Part shown: positions 24,136-35,204 of the stretch, one piece after another | Layout: each line of letters opens with the position of its first letter | Position numbering within the stretch: the first letter of the stretch is position 1 | Assembly (NCBI RefSeq): GCF_037893015.1 | Contig: NC_133665.1 | Span: 193,098,309 to 193,162,308, forward strand | Direction of reading: 5' to 3' | Origin: Macrotis lagotis | Taxonomy: Eukaryota > Chordata > Mammalia > Peramelemorphia > Peramelidae | DNA length: 64,000 nucleotides | Notes under the pieces: generated by a model | Databases searched by the model: none | The model's input: the letters and a program-made list of their open reading frames with translations, nothing else | What the model was told of the DNA's origin: nothing | Made by a program: the position numbers and the translations under genes

Positions 24136-25149
24136 AAAATGACCTCCCTAGAGGCCAGGCTTCATTCTGCCAAGGATACAGAGGTGTGGACTGATCAAAA
24201 AGTTCAGATCATTATGAAGATGAAGCTGCCTTCCCTCCCTCCCAAGGCTCCTGTAGCTGGAATGCCTCCCAGAACAGATGGGGTTTTAGGAGTCTCTTCA
24301 AAATGAGGAGAGCTACTTGGAAGACTATATAATCATTTGAAAACATCTTTTTTTTAAAAAATCAGCTTCAGATCTCTAGCTAAGCAGCTCAAACCCAGTG
24401 TTGTTTTTCAATGAAACCTGGATCATTTTCATTAACATCAAAAACAAAAACAAAAAAATACTCAAGAAATGACCAGAAATGTTGGAGTTTTTTGGGTCCC
24501 AGAATTATGATGGTTTTCAATGACTTAACTGGAGAATCAAGCTGAAAAAGAATTCATCTAATCAGTTAAATCCTGAAGGAAACAACACAAGAGGGAAGAT
24601 GAGGAGTATGGAAACTTGGGTCCTTGGGGATGTCCAACATGGAAGACACGAGTTATGAACTGATAGTGCCCAAGAGGGCTCACAGCTACCACTCTTAGTC
24701 CTTGAAGATTCCCTGAGATCTAACAGGGCGTCTCAGGGATGTTCTCAGGATGCAGACAATTAGTGCAATTTGTCCCAGTTTGTGCCACCCTGCTGCAAAG
24801 TATGGGGAGATCCCTAACAAAGAAGTGGAACATTCTATCTGGGTTAGATCCTTCTTCCCCTCTGTCACCCAGGTTCATCCTTAACTAAGTTCCCTGACAG
24901 AGTATTTTTGTTCAAGAACACCAGACTGTGGAAAGTTTGAGGAAAACAAAGTCAAGAAAGAGAATGAGATAGAGTGGAGATGATCTGGGTAGTGCCAGAG
25001 ACTTTGAATGAAAGATTGCCCCATCATCCTCTGGCTCCCACTGTGTCTAACAAAGGAATTCGGCTGGCACTCTGGAGGAACCCAGAAAAATGACTTCTTC
25101 AGGTTCCTTCAGTGCAAAGAAAAGATTTCCTCTATTCTTGGATTCTCCA
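23853..25149. other. intergenic with (GA)17
   Basis: Holds a perfect (GA)17 at 24099-24132. No exon or named repeat recognised in the rest. Confidence 0.6.
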
Positions 25150-25375
25150 AGGCCTATTGTCAGAAAGATCTGAATTCAAATTCAGCCTCAGATACTTACT
25201 AGCTATGTGACCTTGGGCAAGTCTTTTCATCTCTATTTGCCTAAATCTCCTTATCTGTAAAATGAAGATAGTAATTGCACCTGCCTCCCAGGAAGTGAGC
25301 CACAAGGGCCAAATCAGATAATAATCGTAATGTATTATCATCATTAATACGATATCTCCTCATGTCAATATATAG
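25150..25375 (+). repeat. THER/MIR-type CORE-SINE
   Basis: gaattcaaattcagcctcag, ttactagctatgtgaccttg, atctccttatctgtaaaatg and cacctgcctcccaggaagtg follow the CORE-SINE order over its full length. Confidence 0.75.
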
Positions 25376-25383
25376 GGTTGAAG

Positions 25384-25533
25384 AGGCAACTAGGTGGTGC
25401 AGTGGATAGAGCACCAGCCCTGGAATTAGGCGGGCCTGAGTTCAAATCCAGTCTCAGATACTTAATCATTGCCTAGCTGTGTGACTTTGGGCAAGTCACT
25501 CTCATCTCCATTGCCTTAAATAAATAAAAAAAT
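25384..25533 (+). mobile_element. tRNA-derived marsupial SINE (WSINE-type)
   Basis: Head aggcaactaggtggtgcagt, gagttcaaatcc, tagctgtgtgactttgggca, A-rich end. Lies directly after a CORE-SINE. Confidence 0.85.
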
Positions 25534-25824
25534 GAATAAGATTGATTTCAGATAAATGAATTTCATGGAATATTATTTTTAAAGCCTGTTTAGGTGTAGG
25601 TTCAATGAGGTCTAATTCCTCCACGTACAAATGGAGTCCTTCTGCTCAGCTTGGTGAGTATTCTGGGGACCAAGCCTGTACTGCTCCCCTTTGCTCCCTG
25701 GACACACCCAGCCTCCTTACTGATCAATGCATTCTTTCCCTCTCCCCTCCCACTTTCCAAGTATGAAAACATAAATCATTACTAGCATCACCATATAAAT
25801 ATGGGAGGAGGGGACTCTTTCTTC

Positions 25825-25965
25825 ATCAAGAACAAGGATCATTTCTTGCTTTCCTACTTGCATCCCCAACACTTAGAGGAAATTCTCAATACTTTCCCTT
25901 CCATGTTGTTTCCAGCAATTAAAAAGCAAGCTCCTTGAGGGCAGGAACCATTGTTTCTTATTTTA
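25825..25965 (+). repeat. L2 3' end fragments
   Basis: tttcctacttgcatccccaa and later aagctccttgagggcaggaa followed by ccattgtttc are L2 3' signatures. They may be two pieces. Confidence 0.6.
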
Positions 25966-26099
25966 TATGCATGCATATATATATATATATGGAGAGAGAG
26001 ATTGTTATTTGACTGAACTAAACAATATTGAAAGAAGAAAAAAGATCCCCTAAAGCCCAGCACATTGCTTCTGAGTCACATGAGCCAAGATTTCCATAT

Positions 26100-26435
26100 T
26101 CATCTCAGCTAACATTTAAGGACTCTTGATCCAGGTCTGGCACTTCAGTTCCAGCTTCCTGTCTTTCTCGAACTTTCCCCAAGGGTATCTTCCCCTCATT
26201 TGCATCATTAATGAGTTTTGACTCATTAATCTCTCCCTCTTCATCTAAATATAACCCAGGTCTGACAGGCTTTGGGAAGTTAGTCACAGCTTTGCCAGGC
26301 AGGCACAGGGCACCTTCTGGGGAAGGGCAGCCTTTACAACACTCTGGCAGATTTATCTTGCCAGCTGAACCTGGCTTTACGATGCCAAATGTGCTCTCAA
26401 TTACCAATCTGCTGATGCTTAGAGCAGCCGTGTAA
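26100..26435. promoter_or_regulatory. candidate non-coding conserved element (unverified)
   Basis: A repeat-free block with a perfect 10-base inverted repeat attaatgagt/actcattaat at 26207-26230 around a 4-base spacer, plus caattaccaa near the end; TAAT cores suit homeodomain proteins. The minus strand carries a 100-codon open frame, which has no family resemblance I know. The call is inference only. Confidence 0.25.
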
Positions 26436-27494
26436 AGAATGGCAGAGGGAGGGAGTCAGGGAGAGAGACTGAGAAATTAGCCAGGTTCTCAGTGGTGACA
26501 CCCTATCACCTGTCAGAAGTCCAAGATCTCTCCCTGGGTCCCTCCTGACCTATCTCTCCCCATCCCTACCCATGGCCAAGGGCTCCAACACTGTCTTTGT
26601 CCATAGAAAATGATGGATTCCCATTCTGCGCCAGCCTATAGAGTGTAAAGCTTTGTCTTCCTCAAATCCAGTCTGATTCACCCAGTAGGAGCATTTATGA
26701 AGTGGGAATACACAGTCAAAAGCACATTGGTTCCTGTCTTCAAGGGCCTTCCACTGTCATGGAGGAGCTAGCAAGAATGGATGACAGAAAGAAATACACA
26801 CTAGTTACTGGTGATTTTGTTGGGGAAGGCACCAGCAGCAGCTGCAGAAGCATAAAAGTCTTCCCAGGGACATGCCTGAACTGAATGTTGAAGAAATGAG
26901 GAATTTTAAGAGGCAGCGCCAACATGGAATTGCATTTCAGCATGGGGTAAAAGCCAGTGCCCGTGTCTGAAGGTTGGAGAGGGCTGAGTGAATCAGAGAA
27001 TGGTTGCTCACCAAGCAATCCTGCCTCTTCCACCAACATCCCTCTGCAATGAAAGCCTCTGGGCGGCCCCAAGGGGCTTCCTGGGGTTACACACCAGGAA
27101 TCAGAAGTACCAGAGACAAGGATGGTGGGACTTCATTAAAGCCACAGGAATGACACTTGGCCACCAGCCCTGATTGTTCTACAGAAAGGCTGGTTAAGGC
27201 TCCTGGGAGGAGCCCCTGCTGGCCTTCTGGGACTGGTGGAAGGATGCTGACCAGTACACATAAATGTTGTGGGGTAGCTTTCCCCAAACAAGTAATCTCA
27301 GTGGGAAGCTGCATCTCTAAAGCCTTTGGGCCTCACCAAGGGCATCTGAGTAGGCAAAGACTAGGAGAGGTCATTATGACTTGATGATCTTAAGACAAAT
27401 ATGAAAGAGAGGGGCAAAAAATATACTGGGGGGAGGAAAGGAAGGTAAGGGGAAATTTTCTTCCATAATCAGAGTATTCAACCAAAGAAGGGGT
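26436..27494. other. intergenic, weak old repeat traces
   Basis: 26690-26920 contains cctgtcttcaagggccttcc and gaactgaatgttgaagaaat, traces of an unnamed mammal-wide repeat. Nothing else recognised. Confidence 0.45.
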
Positions 27495-27645
27495 GGGGGT
27501 AGCTAGGTGGCACAGTAGGTAGAGCATGGGCCCTGGAGTCAGGAGGATGTGAGTTCAAATCTGACCTCAAATACTTAATAACTGCCTAGCTGTGGGACCT
27601 TGGGCAAGTCACTTTACCCCAATTGCCTTAAATAAATAAAAGAAA
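27495..27645 (+). mobile_element. tRNA-derived marsupial SINE (WSINE-type)
   Basis: gggggtagctaggtggcaca, gtgagttcaaatctgacct, ctagctgtgggaccttgggc, A-rich end aataaataaaag. Confidence 0.9.
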
Positions 27646-28454
27646 CTTTAAAAAGGAAAGGAAAGGATGGGAGAAACAACTGGCTCTAGAAGCTCACTCT
27701 CTCCTGAACTGGTCAATGAGGGAGGAATAGACACAGGAACACTCACAGAGGTGGGTACAGAAATATATTTCATTCAGTAAGGATGTGGCTGGGAAAGGGA
27801 AAGTGGGGGAGAACTAGAGGGACCCACATTGCTGCCCATGGCAAAACTCTTGGTGTTCCTGGCCACTGTCCAGGGCTGTGAGATGCTGATTCTCACTAAG
27901 GGGAAAGAAGTTCCAATCAAATCAGGTACATTCTTAGCTGCTTTTTATGGAATGGACCCTTTGGACAATGAGTCTGGTGAAGCCCAGGGACCCTACTCTA
28001 AATCATATTCTAAAATGCGCAAAATAACAAACCAGAACACCAATTTTATGGAAATCACTATCAAACCGTTTTAAAAACAAATTCATAGACCCCAGATTAA
28101 GAGCATCTGCTCTATTCAAATGAAATCATGACTCCAGTCAAAAAACAATAGCCCAGACCCTAGAAAAACCAAAAGTGATTCTCCTTCATCATTTTGCTGC
28201 AATTCTATGCTAAAGTCCTACCAAGGTCATCCCCCCCCCCCTTCAAAGCCACCTCCCCCACAACTTCACTTATTTGGAGGCTCTGAAGGAGCTTCCAGTC
28301 TAGGAACCCATGATCCTGATTTGACACTTCCCAGAAACACTCTTCTCTCCCATCTCCCCCTCTGTTCTGGAACCCTAAGCCGGGATTATTTCAATTCTGT
28401 CATTGTTCCTGGATAGGGAATGTGTCCATCTCCTTCCCATCCCTGACACATCCC
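27646..28454. other. intergenic, nothing recognised
   Basis: No named repeat or exon. A poly-C run lies at about 28231-28241. Confidence 0.5.
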
Positions 28455-28575
28455 AAAGTGCCCCAAGTGTGTTGTTTCCCTCCATTGAAATTTAAGCTCC
28501 CTGACGGTAGGAATTGTCATTGATTTTCTACTTCCATTGGCAGTGTTTCTCGCTGTGCTTGGCCCAAATTGTGTT
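28455..28575 (+). repeat. L2 3' end fragment
   Basis: tttaagctccctgacggtag followed by gaattgtcattg and a diverged cagtgtttctcgctgtgctt. Confidence 0.6.
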
Positions 28576-28580
28576 TGTGA

Positions 28581-28755
28581 CTTGTCCATTTTTCAGAGGA
28601 CCAATGGCATTATGGGGGGATATCTTGATTTGCCTGAGAATTGGATTGAAGTGAGACAGCATTGTACCAAGTCATCAGCCTCACTTTCTCTTCTGAAGTC
28701 ATCAGAGTCTAGAGGCAGGACACAAGTCAGAAAGTTCACTGGCTCCAGATACCCT
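28581..28755 (-). mobile_element. MAR4-like composite SINE fragment
   Basis: Shares ttttcagaggaccaatggca, gcattgtaccaagtcatcag and cctcactttctcttctgaag with the body and tail of the SINE at 23304-23610, though without its tRNA-like head. Confidence 0.6.
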
Positions 28756-29604
28756 GGCATCTCCCGTGTCCGACAAAACCACCTTCATGGCTGTTGGTCC
28801 AACTTACTCTCATCTGCCTATTCCATATAAGGAAGTCTTCACATTCTTGGGACAGACACTCCCCTACGTGGTTCAAAGCAGATCAGCACCTCTGGGGTGA
28901 GGGCTCATCCACCCTTAGTGTCCACCTTCACCCCTGTGACCTGTGATTCCATGGAGACTGTAGCATGCACAACCCTGTAAAACCTTCTTGGCAGAAGAGC
29001 AAGACTTGGTTGAGAGTAACTGATGGGCCTCAGCAAAATCTGTCAGTGAGATAACACATGGCACAGTGGTTACCAAGGCCCTGAAGAACTAAAGCCATAG
29101 GAACTGTGCCAAGCCTTGTCCTGTACCTGTCCTCTTGGTTTGCCCGGATGCTTTCCTTCCTCTGGCACCACCTGTCACATCAACAGGGGGAGCTGGGCTT
29201 CCTGGCACTTCAATTCCCTCTCCCTCCATGGATTCCTGAGGAACATGCTCTTAACCATCTGAGATGTTTGAGGAGGAAACTTCATCTCTTAGGGCACCCA
29301 CAGAAGAGGGATGCTTGAACCAAGCATGGCTTGAGTCCATCATAGTCAGTCTGTCAGTCAACAAACATTGAGTCCAGTACTTCATTTGTGCCAGCTACTA
29401 GGGTTAAAGGCTGAGGATAAGCTGGTAGAGAAAATGAAAAGGCCTCCTTAGTGTTCCCTCCTGGGCAACTGCTTCCGTTGAGCCTAAAACGATTGTCAGT
29501 GACCACTTCTTAGAGCCTCCCCCCGTCATGATTTAGCTTAGAAGAGTGCACCTGTGTGGAAGTATAGGCGTGCACTGGGGGGAGCACACACACACACACA
29601 CACA

Positions 29605-29643
<39 letters not shown>

Positions 29644-30164
29644 AGGAGGTGGTGGCAGACGAGATTTGCATCTCTAAATGAATTATAAATCTCTATTCCC
29701 TCTTTACCCTTCTGGCTCATTGAGACAGCTATGGTCTGGGAGATTGTGGAGGCAGTTATTTGCTTCTGTCTTTCATCACAGGATTCTAACTCTGGATGAG
29801 ACATCTGAAATCAAATAACCCAACCTTTCTGGTCAGGATTGGAACCCAGGTCCCTGACTATTTCAGATATACTATAGCATCCCTGTCTCCCTATCTAGAC
29901 TAACCAAGCCCTAAGAGTCCCATACTCATCCTTTGTTTCTCCAGAGGGCCTTGTCCATTGCCTTATAGGAGAGGACTTATCCTTAGGGAGAAAAAAGGAA
30001 GTCCCTCTAGGACTGGGGAAGAACGGGGGCCATGAGAGAACACAGAGATACTTGTCAAAAAGACAAGATGGTGCCTGAATAGGGAAGTTTTGACTCTAGT
30101 TTCTTCCCCCTTCAAACTCTCCTCTACCCAGCTGTCAAACTCATGTTCCCATGGCATTCCCCTG
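28756..30164. other. intergenic with a CA/TG palindromic microsatellite
   Basis: Apart from the dinucleotide block at 29585-29641 and a weak antisense MIR trace at 29820-29885 (attggaacccaggtccctga), nothing recognised. Confidence 0.5.
29585..29641. repeat. (CA)11 C (GT)17 self-complementary microsatellite
   Basis: A CA run turns directly into a GT run on the same strand, so the two halves can pair with each other. Confidence 0.95.
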
Positions 30165-30310
30165 CATGACTTAAATCTGGAGCTGGAGGGCCCTTGAAGA
30201 TCCTCAGTCCAGCCCTTTCTTTGACAAATAAGGGAGGGAAAACCCAGAGAGGTAAGTGATTTATTCAAGATCACACAGGATTTGAACCCAAGTCATCCTG
30301 TTCTCCATGC
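30165..30310 (-). repeat. MIR-type relic
   Basis: gaaaacccagagaggtaagt, gatcacacaggatttgaacc and caagtcatcctg read as the complement of a diverged MIR. Confidence 0.6.
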
Positions 30311-31396
30311 CCAAGAATCTTCATTGGCTCCTGGTGCTAGGAGAGAAAACAGACACCTCAGCTTGGACCTTGGCCCTGACAGCCCAGTCTGACTGCCGCT
30401 GCCACTTCCAGTCCCTGCATCTCACATTCCAGTCCCTTCTCACACATTGCTTGATGGCTTGATGGAATCCTCTCTTCTTTGCTCTGGTGTTGGGGCAGCC
30501 CAAGAAAGAGATGAATGGATCTGCTCACCAGAAGGGCTCAGGACAAAGGCTTCAGAAGATGACTAGTGATAGACACCAGACTCCCACACCTGGGGTTCTG
30601 TTCTGCACCAATATAGAGATGGGCAATTTTAGGGTGGGTTGGCAGGCTTGTCCTCACCTGGGCCATCCATCAAGGAACCTTCATTTGGGATCTCACATAG
30701 TCTCTGGCCACTCACGTGGGCAGACTGCTGCAGGCTGGATTCCGCTTGTCAGAAATCCTAGATTTTCATCCATTCTCTCCTCTTCTGGCTTCTTAGATGA
30801 ATGTGCTTAGGAGTGAACCTCATCCTCAAAGACAGAACATGATGAAGATTCTCTCATAATGAAAGGGTTCTCCTTCAGTTCCTTTTTGGGTTTTGAGCCC
30901 TGACCTCATAACCTATCTAATGAAAAATCTGGTTGTGTTGACATGATCTATTGGGATGGCCAGAGGGAGGCATAGTGATGTCTTGACTCCTCTCCTGTGG
31001 GAGAGAAGACCCACAATAGGGCCTCAGAGAACCCTGGGATCAACCTGCCATGATGCCTTTGTCCCAACCATTGAGGAAGAGAATGAATAGCCTAGTACCA
31101 TGGACAGAATTCTGGGACAGGAAAAAACCAGAGACCAGAGAGTGGCTAACCAAAGAGGAAGTGGGAGTCAGAATGTCAACTCAAGACCTTGACCTCCAGA
31201 CCCAATGTTCTTTCTTATGTATAACACCATCATTGACTCACCAACACTGTCTGGGTATACATGTTTCACAGTTACAAATCTACGACATATGTAGATCCTA
31301 AAACAGACATTTAAAAACAAAATTTAAAAATAGTAAGATAAAAATGAGATAGCATTTGATTCTATAGGCCAGAGGGAGCCCTTGAGTTTATTATTA
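30311..31396. other. intergenic, nothing recognised
   Basis: No exon and no repeat that I can name. Confidence 0.5.
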
Positions 31397-31662
31397 GGCA
31401 ACTGGATGGTTCAGTGGGCACTCCCAAGGTGACTCAATGTATAGAGTGGTGGACCAGAAGTTGAGGATCTGAGCTCAAATCTGGCTGAGGACACTGACTA
31501 GCTGTGAGACCCTGGACAAGTCACTTAATCCCATTTGCCTCAGTTTCCTCATCCATCAAATGAGCAGGAGGACATGACAAATTCCAGTATATTTGCCAAG
31601 AAATCCCAAAGGGAGTCACAGAGAGTCAGACATGGCTGAAATAACTGAATCACCACCAAAAT
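31397..31662 (+). mobile_element. MAR1-type marsupial SINE with doubled head
   Basis: Body gagctcaaatctggctgagg, tttgcctcagtttcctcatc, atatttgccaagaaatccca and gagtcagacatggctgaaat is the long SINE type with a CORE-like tail. The head appears twice (ggcaactggatggttcagtg, then ggtgactcaatgtatagagt), suggesting a small rearrangement. Confidence 0.8.
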
Positions 31663-31664
31663 GG

Positions 31665-31862
31665 TTTGGTGGGTTTGAGGTCATGAAGATCTGCTTTCAG
31701 CCTTAGATGCTGACCAGGTCTGTGACCCTTCATTTCACTGTGTCCTCATCCATTAGAATATGGACAAAAATGGCACCTATTCCCAGGGTTCTCCAGGATT
31801 ACATGAGATAACAGTGTGAAGGTGCTTGACAAATGCCTTAAAGTTCAGTATAAATACTATTA
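31665..31862 (+). repeat. THER/MIR CORE-SINE relic
   Basis: gaccaggtctgtgacccttc, gcacctattcccagggttct, attacatgagataacagtgt and cagtataaatactattatga fit a CORE-SINE 3' half. Confidence 0.65.
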
Positions 31863-31944
31863 TGACTGAGCCAGTGGGGAGTGGAGAGGAGAGATGTGTA
31901 TAGGAGTGATGTGGTCAGACTTGTAGACTGTTCTGTGACCATCA

Positions 31945-33352
31945 CAGGAAGTCTCTCTCTTAGTCATTGCTACTAAGATTCTTGACAGAGTCCTTCTCAA
32001 TAGATTAATCCTTCACCTGAAAGATGGTGTGGTTTTGGATATGGTGTTTGCTACCCAACAACTGCTGGAAAAATGCCAAGACTAAAACAGAGGTCTGTAT
32101 ACAGCATTTGTAGATCTGACCAAGGCCTTGGATACTGTCAGTCATGAGGGTTTATGGAAAATTAAGTCAAAATGTGATTGTCCAGAGATGTTCATCAGGA
32201 TTGTATGTCAGTCTCATGATGGCATGTTTGCCCAGGTTCTGTCTAGGGGACAATGCTCCTGAGGTTTCCCAGTTAGCAATGGAGTGAAACAAGGATGTGT
32301 TCCGTGCTTTGTAGCAGGATGTTTTCAGCCAAGTATGAAATGCCTTCAATGGTAATGAAGAGGGCATCAAGGTCAATTCCTGCACTGATGGTACATTCAA
32401 CTTGAAAAGGCTCCAAGCCAAGACCAAAGTGGAGGGAGTGCTGGTGCATGATCTTCTGTTTGCACATGACTGTGCCCTCAATGCAACCTCTAAAGCAACA
32501 AAGTCTGGATCGATTCTCTGCTGCTTGAGCCCACCTTGGCCTAACAATGAACACCAAGAAAATACAGATGTTCCATCCGTCAGCACCACACCATTCATTG
32601 GTTACAGCAAATAGAGAAGTTTGGAATACTGTGATACGTTCACTTACCTTGGCAGCACACTTTCCAGGGAGGTTCACATTGATAATGATGCTGACAGACA
32701 CATTGCCAGTATTTGGCAGGCTCCAAAAAAAAAAAGCATGGGAGAGAAGAGGCATTAAACTAACTGCCAAATTGGAAGTCTACAGAGCCATTGCTGACCT
32801 CATTGCTATATACCTGTGAGACCTGAACAGTCTACCAGCACCATGCGAGGAAACTGGAATTGTCTTAGGAAGATTCTAAAGATCACCTGGCAGAAGGAGA
32901 TACCAGACACTGAGGTCCTTTCTTGAGCTGAACTGCTGAGCATTCCAACGTCACTACATAGAGTGCAGCTATGATGGGTTGGACATGTTAGAATGCCAGA
33001 CATACACTTGCCAATAAGACTATTTTAGGAGAACTCACACAGGGCAGTGTATGGATCAGAAGAAGTGATCCCAGGACATCCTGAAGGTCTTTCTTAAGAA
33101 TTGATTGTACAACACTGGCACAGGACTACCCAGTATGGCATGCCCTAATCAGAGGGGGTGTTGCATTCTATAAGGAAGGAAGAATTGGAGCATCTCAAAA
33201 GAAGCATGAGATATCACATGGACTACTTGTGCCCGACCTGTGGTAGAGCATTCTGAGCTCGTACTGGGCCGATCAACCACACTCAGACACACTGTCATTT
33301 TTCTCAGACATAGTGATCTCATTTTGGCCTTCTTCGATAACAAAGGACAAGA
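31945..33352 (+). mobile_element. 5'-truncated APE-type LINE relic with C2H2-like end (RTE-like clade, tentative)
   Basis: Broken reading frames in order give a reverse-transcriptase palm (FVDLTKALDTVSHEGLW), VSNGVKQGCVPC, the LLFAHDCALNA remnant of the catalytic Y/FADD box with its first D changed to H, FTYLGSTLSREVHIDND, and a C-terminal CPTCGRAF...GPINHTQTH zinc-finger remnant. The 3' end is cttcttcgataacaaaggac. The order and motifs match a widespread animal LINE group whose last domain is a single C2H2 finger. It is not L1, L2 or CR1. Several stops and a deletion show that it is inactive. Its tail matches 3871-4002 and the composite SINE at 23304-23610. Confidence 0.8.
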
Positions 33353-34819
33353 ACATGGGAAAAATCTTTAATGAGTAAATGAAGGATGGTTTGGAGTGGG
33401 AAAAGACTTGGGGTAGGAAGACTGATTGAGTCTGTTAAAATAGTCCAAACAAGGGATGTTGGGCTTCTGAACTCTAGAGGTATGTGTATAGAGAGAAAAG
33501 GGATCAGATAGACAATCCATGGAGGCGAGGAATAATAAGTCTTGGCCTATCTAACAACTGATTAATAATAATTCAATGCCTCATTTGATTGTGATTAAAT
33601 TGCATATTTGTGATTGAACGTGGGAGAGAGTGGGGAGCCAAGGATGATCCTGAAATTGGAGCCTGGGGGAATTGGAGGATGGTGGTGTCCTCTTCAGGGC
33701 TGGAGAAGTTGGGAAGAGGGAAGGATTTGGGGGGTGGGAGGGGGCTGAAGAGAATGAAAAGAGATCTTTGACCTGTGGCAATGCATCTTGCGCACAAGAA
33801 AGGACCTTGTGCCACTTGACTAACCAAGAGCAAAAAGGGGAGAGGCGGGACTCTCTCACACATAGATCACCACCAGGAGTGATTCAGATGGAGTGAGGGG
33901 TGGACAAACTTGGGGAGGGCAGGGTGCAGATAAGGACACACAATTTTCCCATTGGTGTCTGAGCAACCGATATACATTATAACTATCTCTGTTGGGAACT
34001 TGGCCAGGGAAGGAGGGTGCACTAAGGGAAAGCAGTGAAGAATCATGGGAAAAGGATAGATATGTTTGTATTGGAAACTAGCCCTACAGTTGGCTTTCAA
34101 GGGGAGAGTTGAATGTGACCCATCTTTCCACCCAGACTGACTGATCTCACAACTTTCAGAGTTAGACTCTGGGTTCTACTTTGTACATCATTGATTAACA
34201 GGTTTAAAAAGAATTTCTATTCTGTTTGGAGGGAAAGGATGAAGGTTGGACTTTCTGTAGTAAATGTTCAATTAACTAATCAGACTGGCTGCTGGCCTGG
34301 ACACTGGCTGGCCCAACAAGAGGAAGCTAGCTGCTTCAGTAAGAGGCTGTTGGTGCAGGGAGAAACTCAGAAAGGGTTTCAATCTATGTGGGTGGCAGTA
34401 AAAGGGATGTGGAGAAATTCTGGGCAAGAGTTTAGACATTTTGCTGAAATTCCCAGACTGAGAGGAAATCTGCCCCAAATTTCCCATGTACATAAGGAGG
34501 AAAGGTTTTGAAATAGAATCCTCATCCAGAAATTACAACCAACTTGCCTGCATAAAGAACATTTCTTTACATTTCTTAAGCCTCCAACTGAACAAGGTCC
34601 TTGTAGACTCCTGCATTCCCAGGAAATTTCATTAGTTCCCTTTCTCAGATGAAAACAGTGAAGCAAGAAATATCAAAAGACCAAAGTCACTCTGTTGAGA
34701 AGATCCTGGCTCTATGAGAAATGCTTACAAAATAAAGCTAACAGAGCCTTCACTAGATCCAAGAGGCATCATTTCTTGTCTCCTTGCTACAACTAAATGG
34801 CTAAATGGTCCTGCAATTA
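33353..34819. other. intergenic with an unclassified old repeat
   Basis: 33400-33760 (aaaatagtccaaacaaggga, ggggagccaaggatgatcct, aattggaggatggtggtgtc) looks like an old mammal-wide interspersed repeat. I cannot name it. 33770-34819 shows nothing I can support. Confidence 0.45.
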
Positions 34820-34896
34820 AATTACTCAGGACTATTTTATTAGAGCTAGAAAAATGCTCATGAAATTCACCTGGAGGAACAAAAGATCAAGAAGCT
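34820..34896 (+). mobile_element. short L1 ORF2 fragment
   Basis: gctagaaaaatgctcatgaa and attcacctggaggaacaaaa then gatcaagaa match the L1 ORF2 stretch (FIWKNKRSR-like). The piece stops where the GGAA array begins. Confidence 0.65.
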
Positions 34897-35034
34897 GGAA
34901 GGAAGGAAGGAAGGAAGGAAGGAAGGAAGGAAGGAAGGAAGGGAGGGAGGGAGGGAGGAAGGGAAGGGAAGGAAGGAAAGAAGGGAGGGAGGGAGGGAGG
35001 GAGAGAGGGAGGGAGGAAGGATGGATAGATAGAT
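34897..35034. repeat. (GGAA)n / (GGGA)n microsatellite
   Basis: About 11 perfect GGAA units followed by a mixed GGGA/GGAA run and gatagata. Confidence 0.95.
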
Positions 35035-35204
35035 GTTTTATGTGGATGCATATGTATATATAAAAATATCTAATATATATGAACAAATGAACTTTTTATA
35101 ATTTATATTATATATTTAGTTATTATATTAGAATTCTATGATATATAATTTATAATAATTGGCACACAAAGTGTTAATACTTTGTAATCTACAAAGTACT
35201 TCCC

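Noticed and set aside
26105-26407. 100-codon minus-strand open frame
   Set aside because: No recognisable domain, no splice partners, no supporting codon pattern; better treated as part of a non-coding candidate element.
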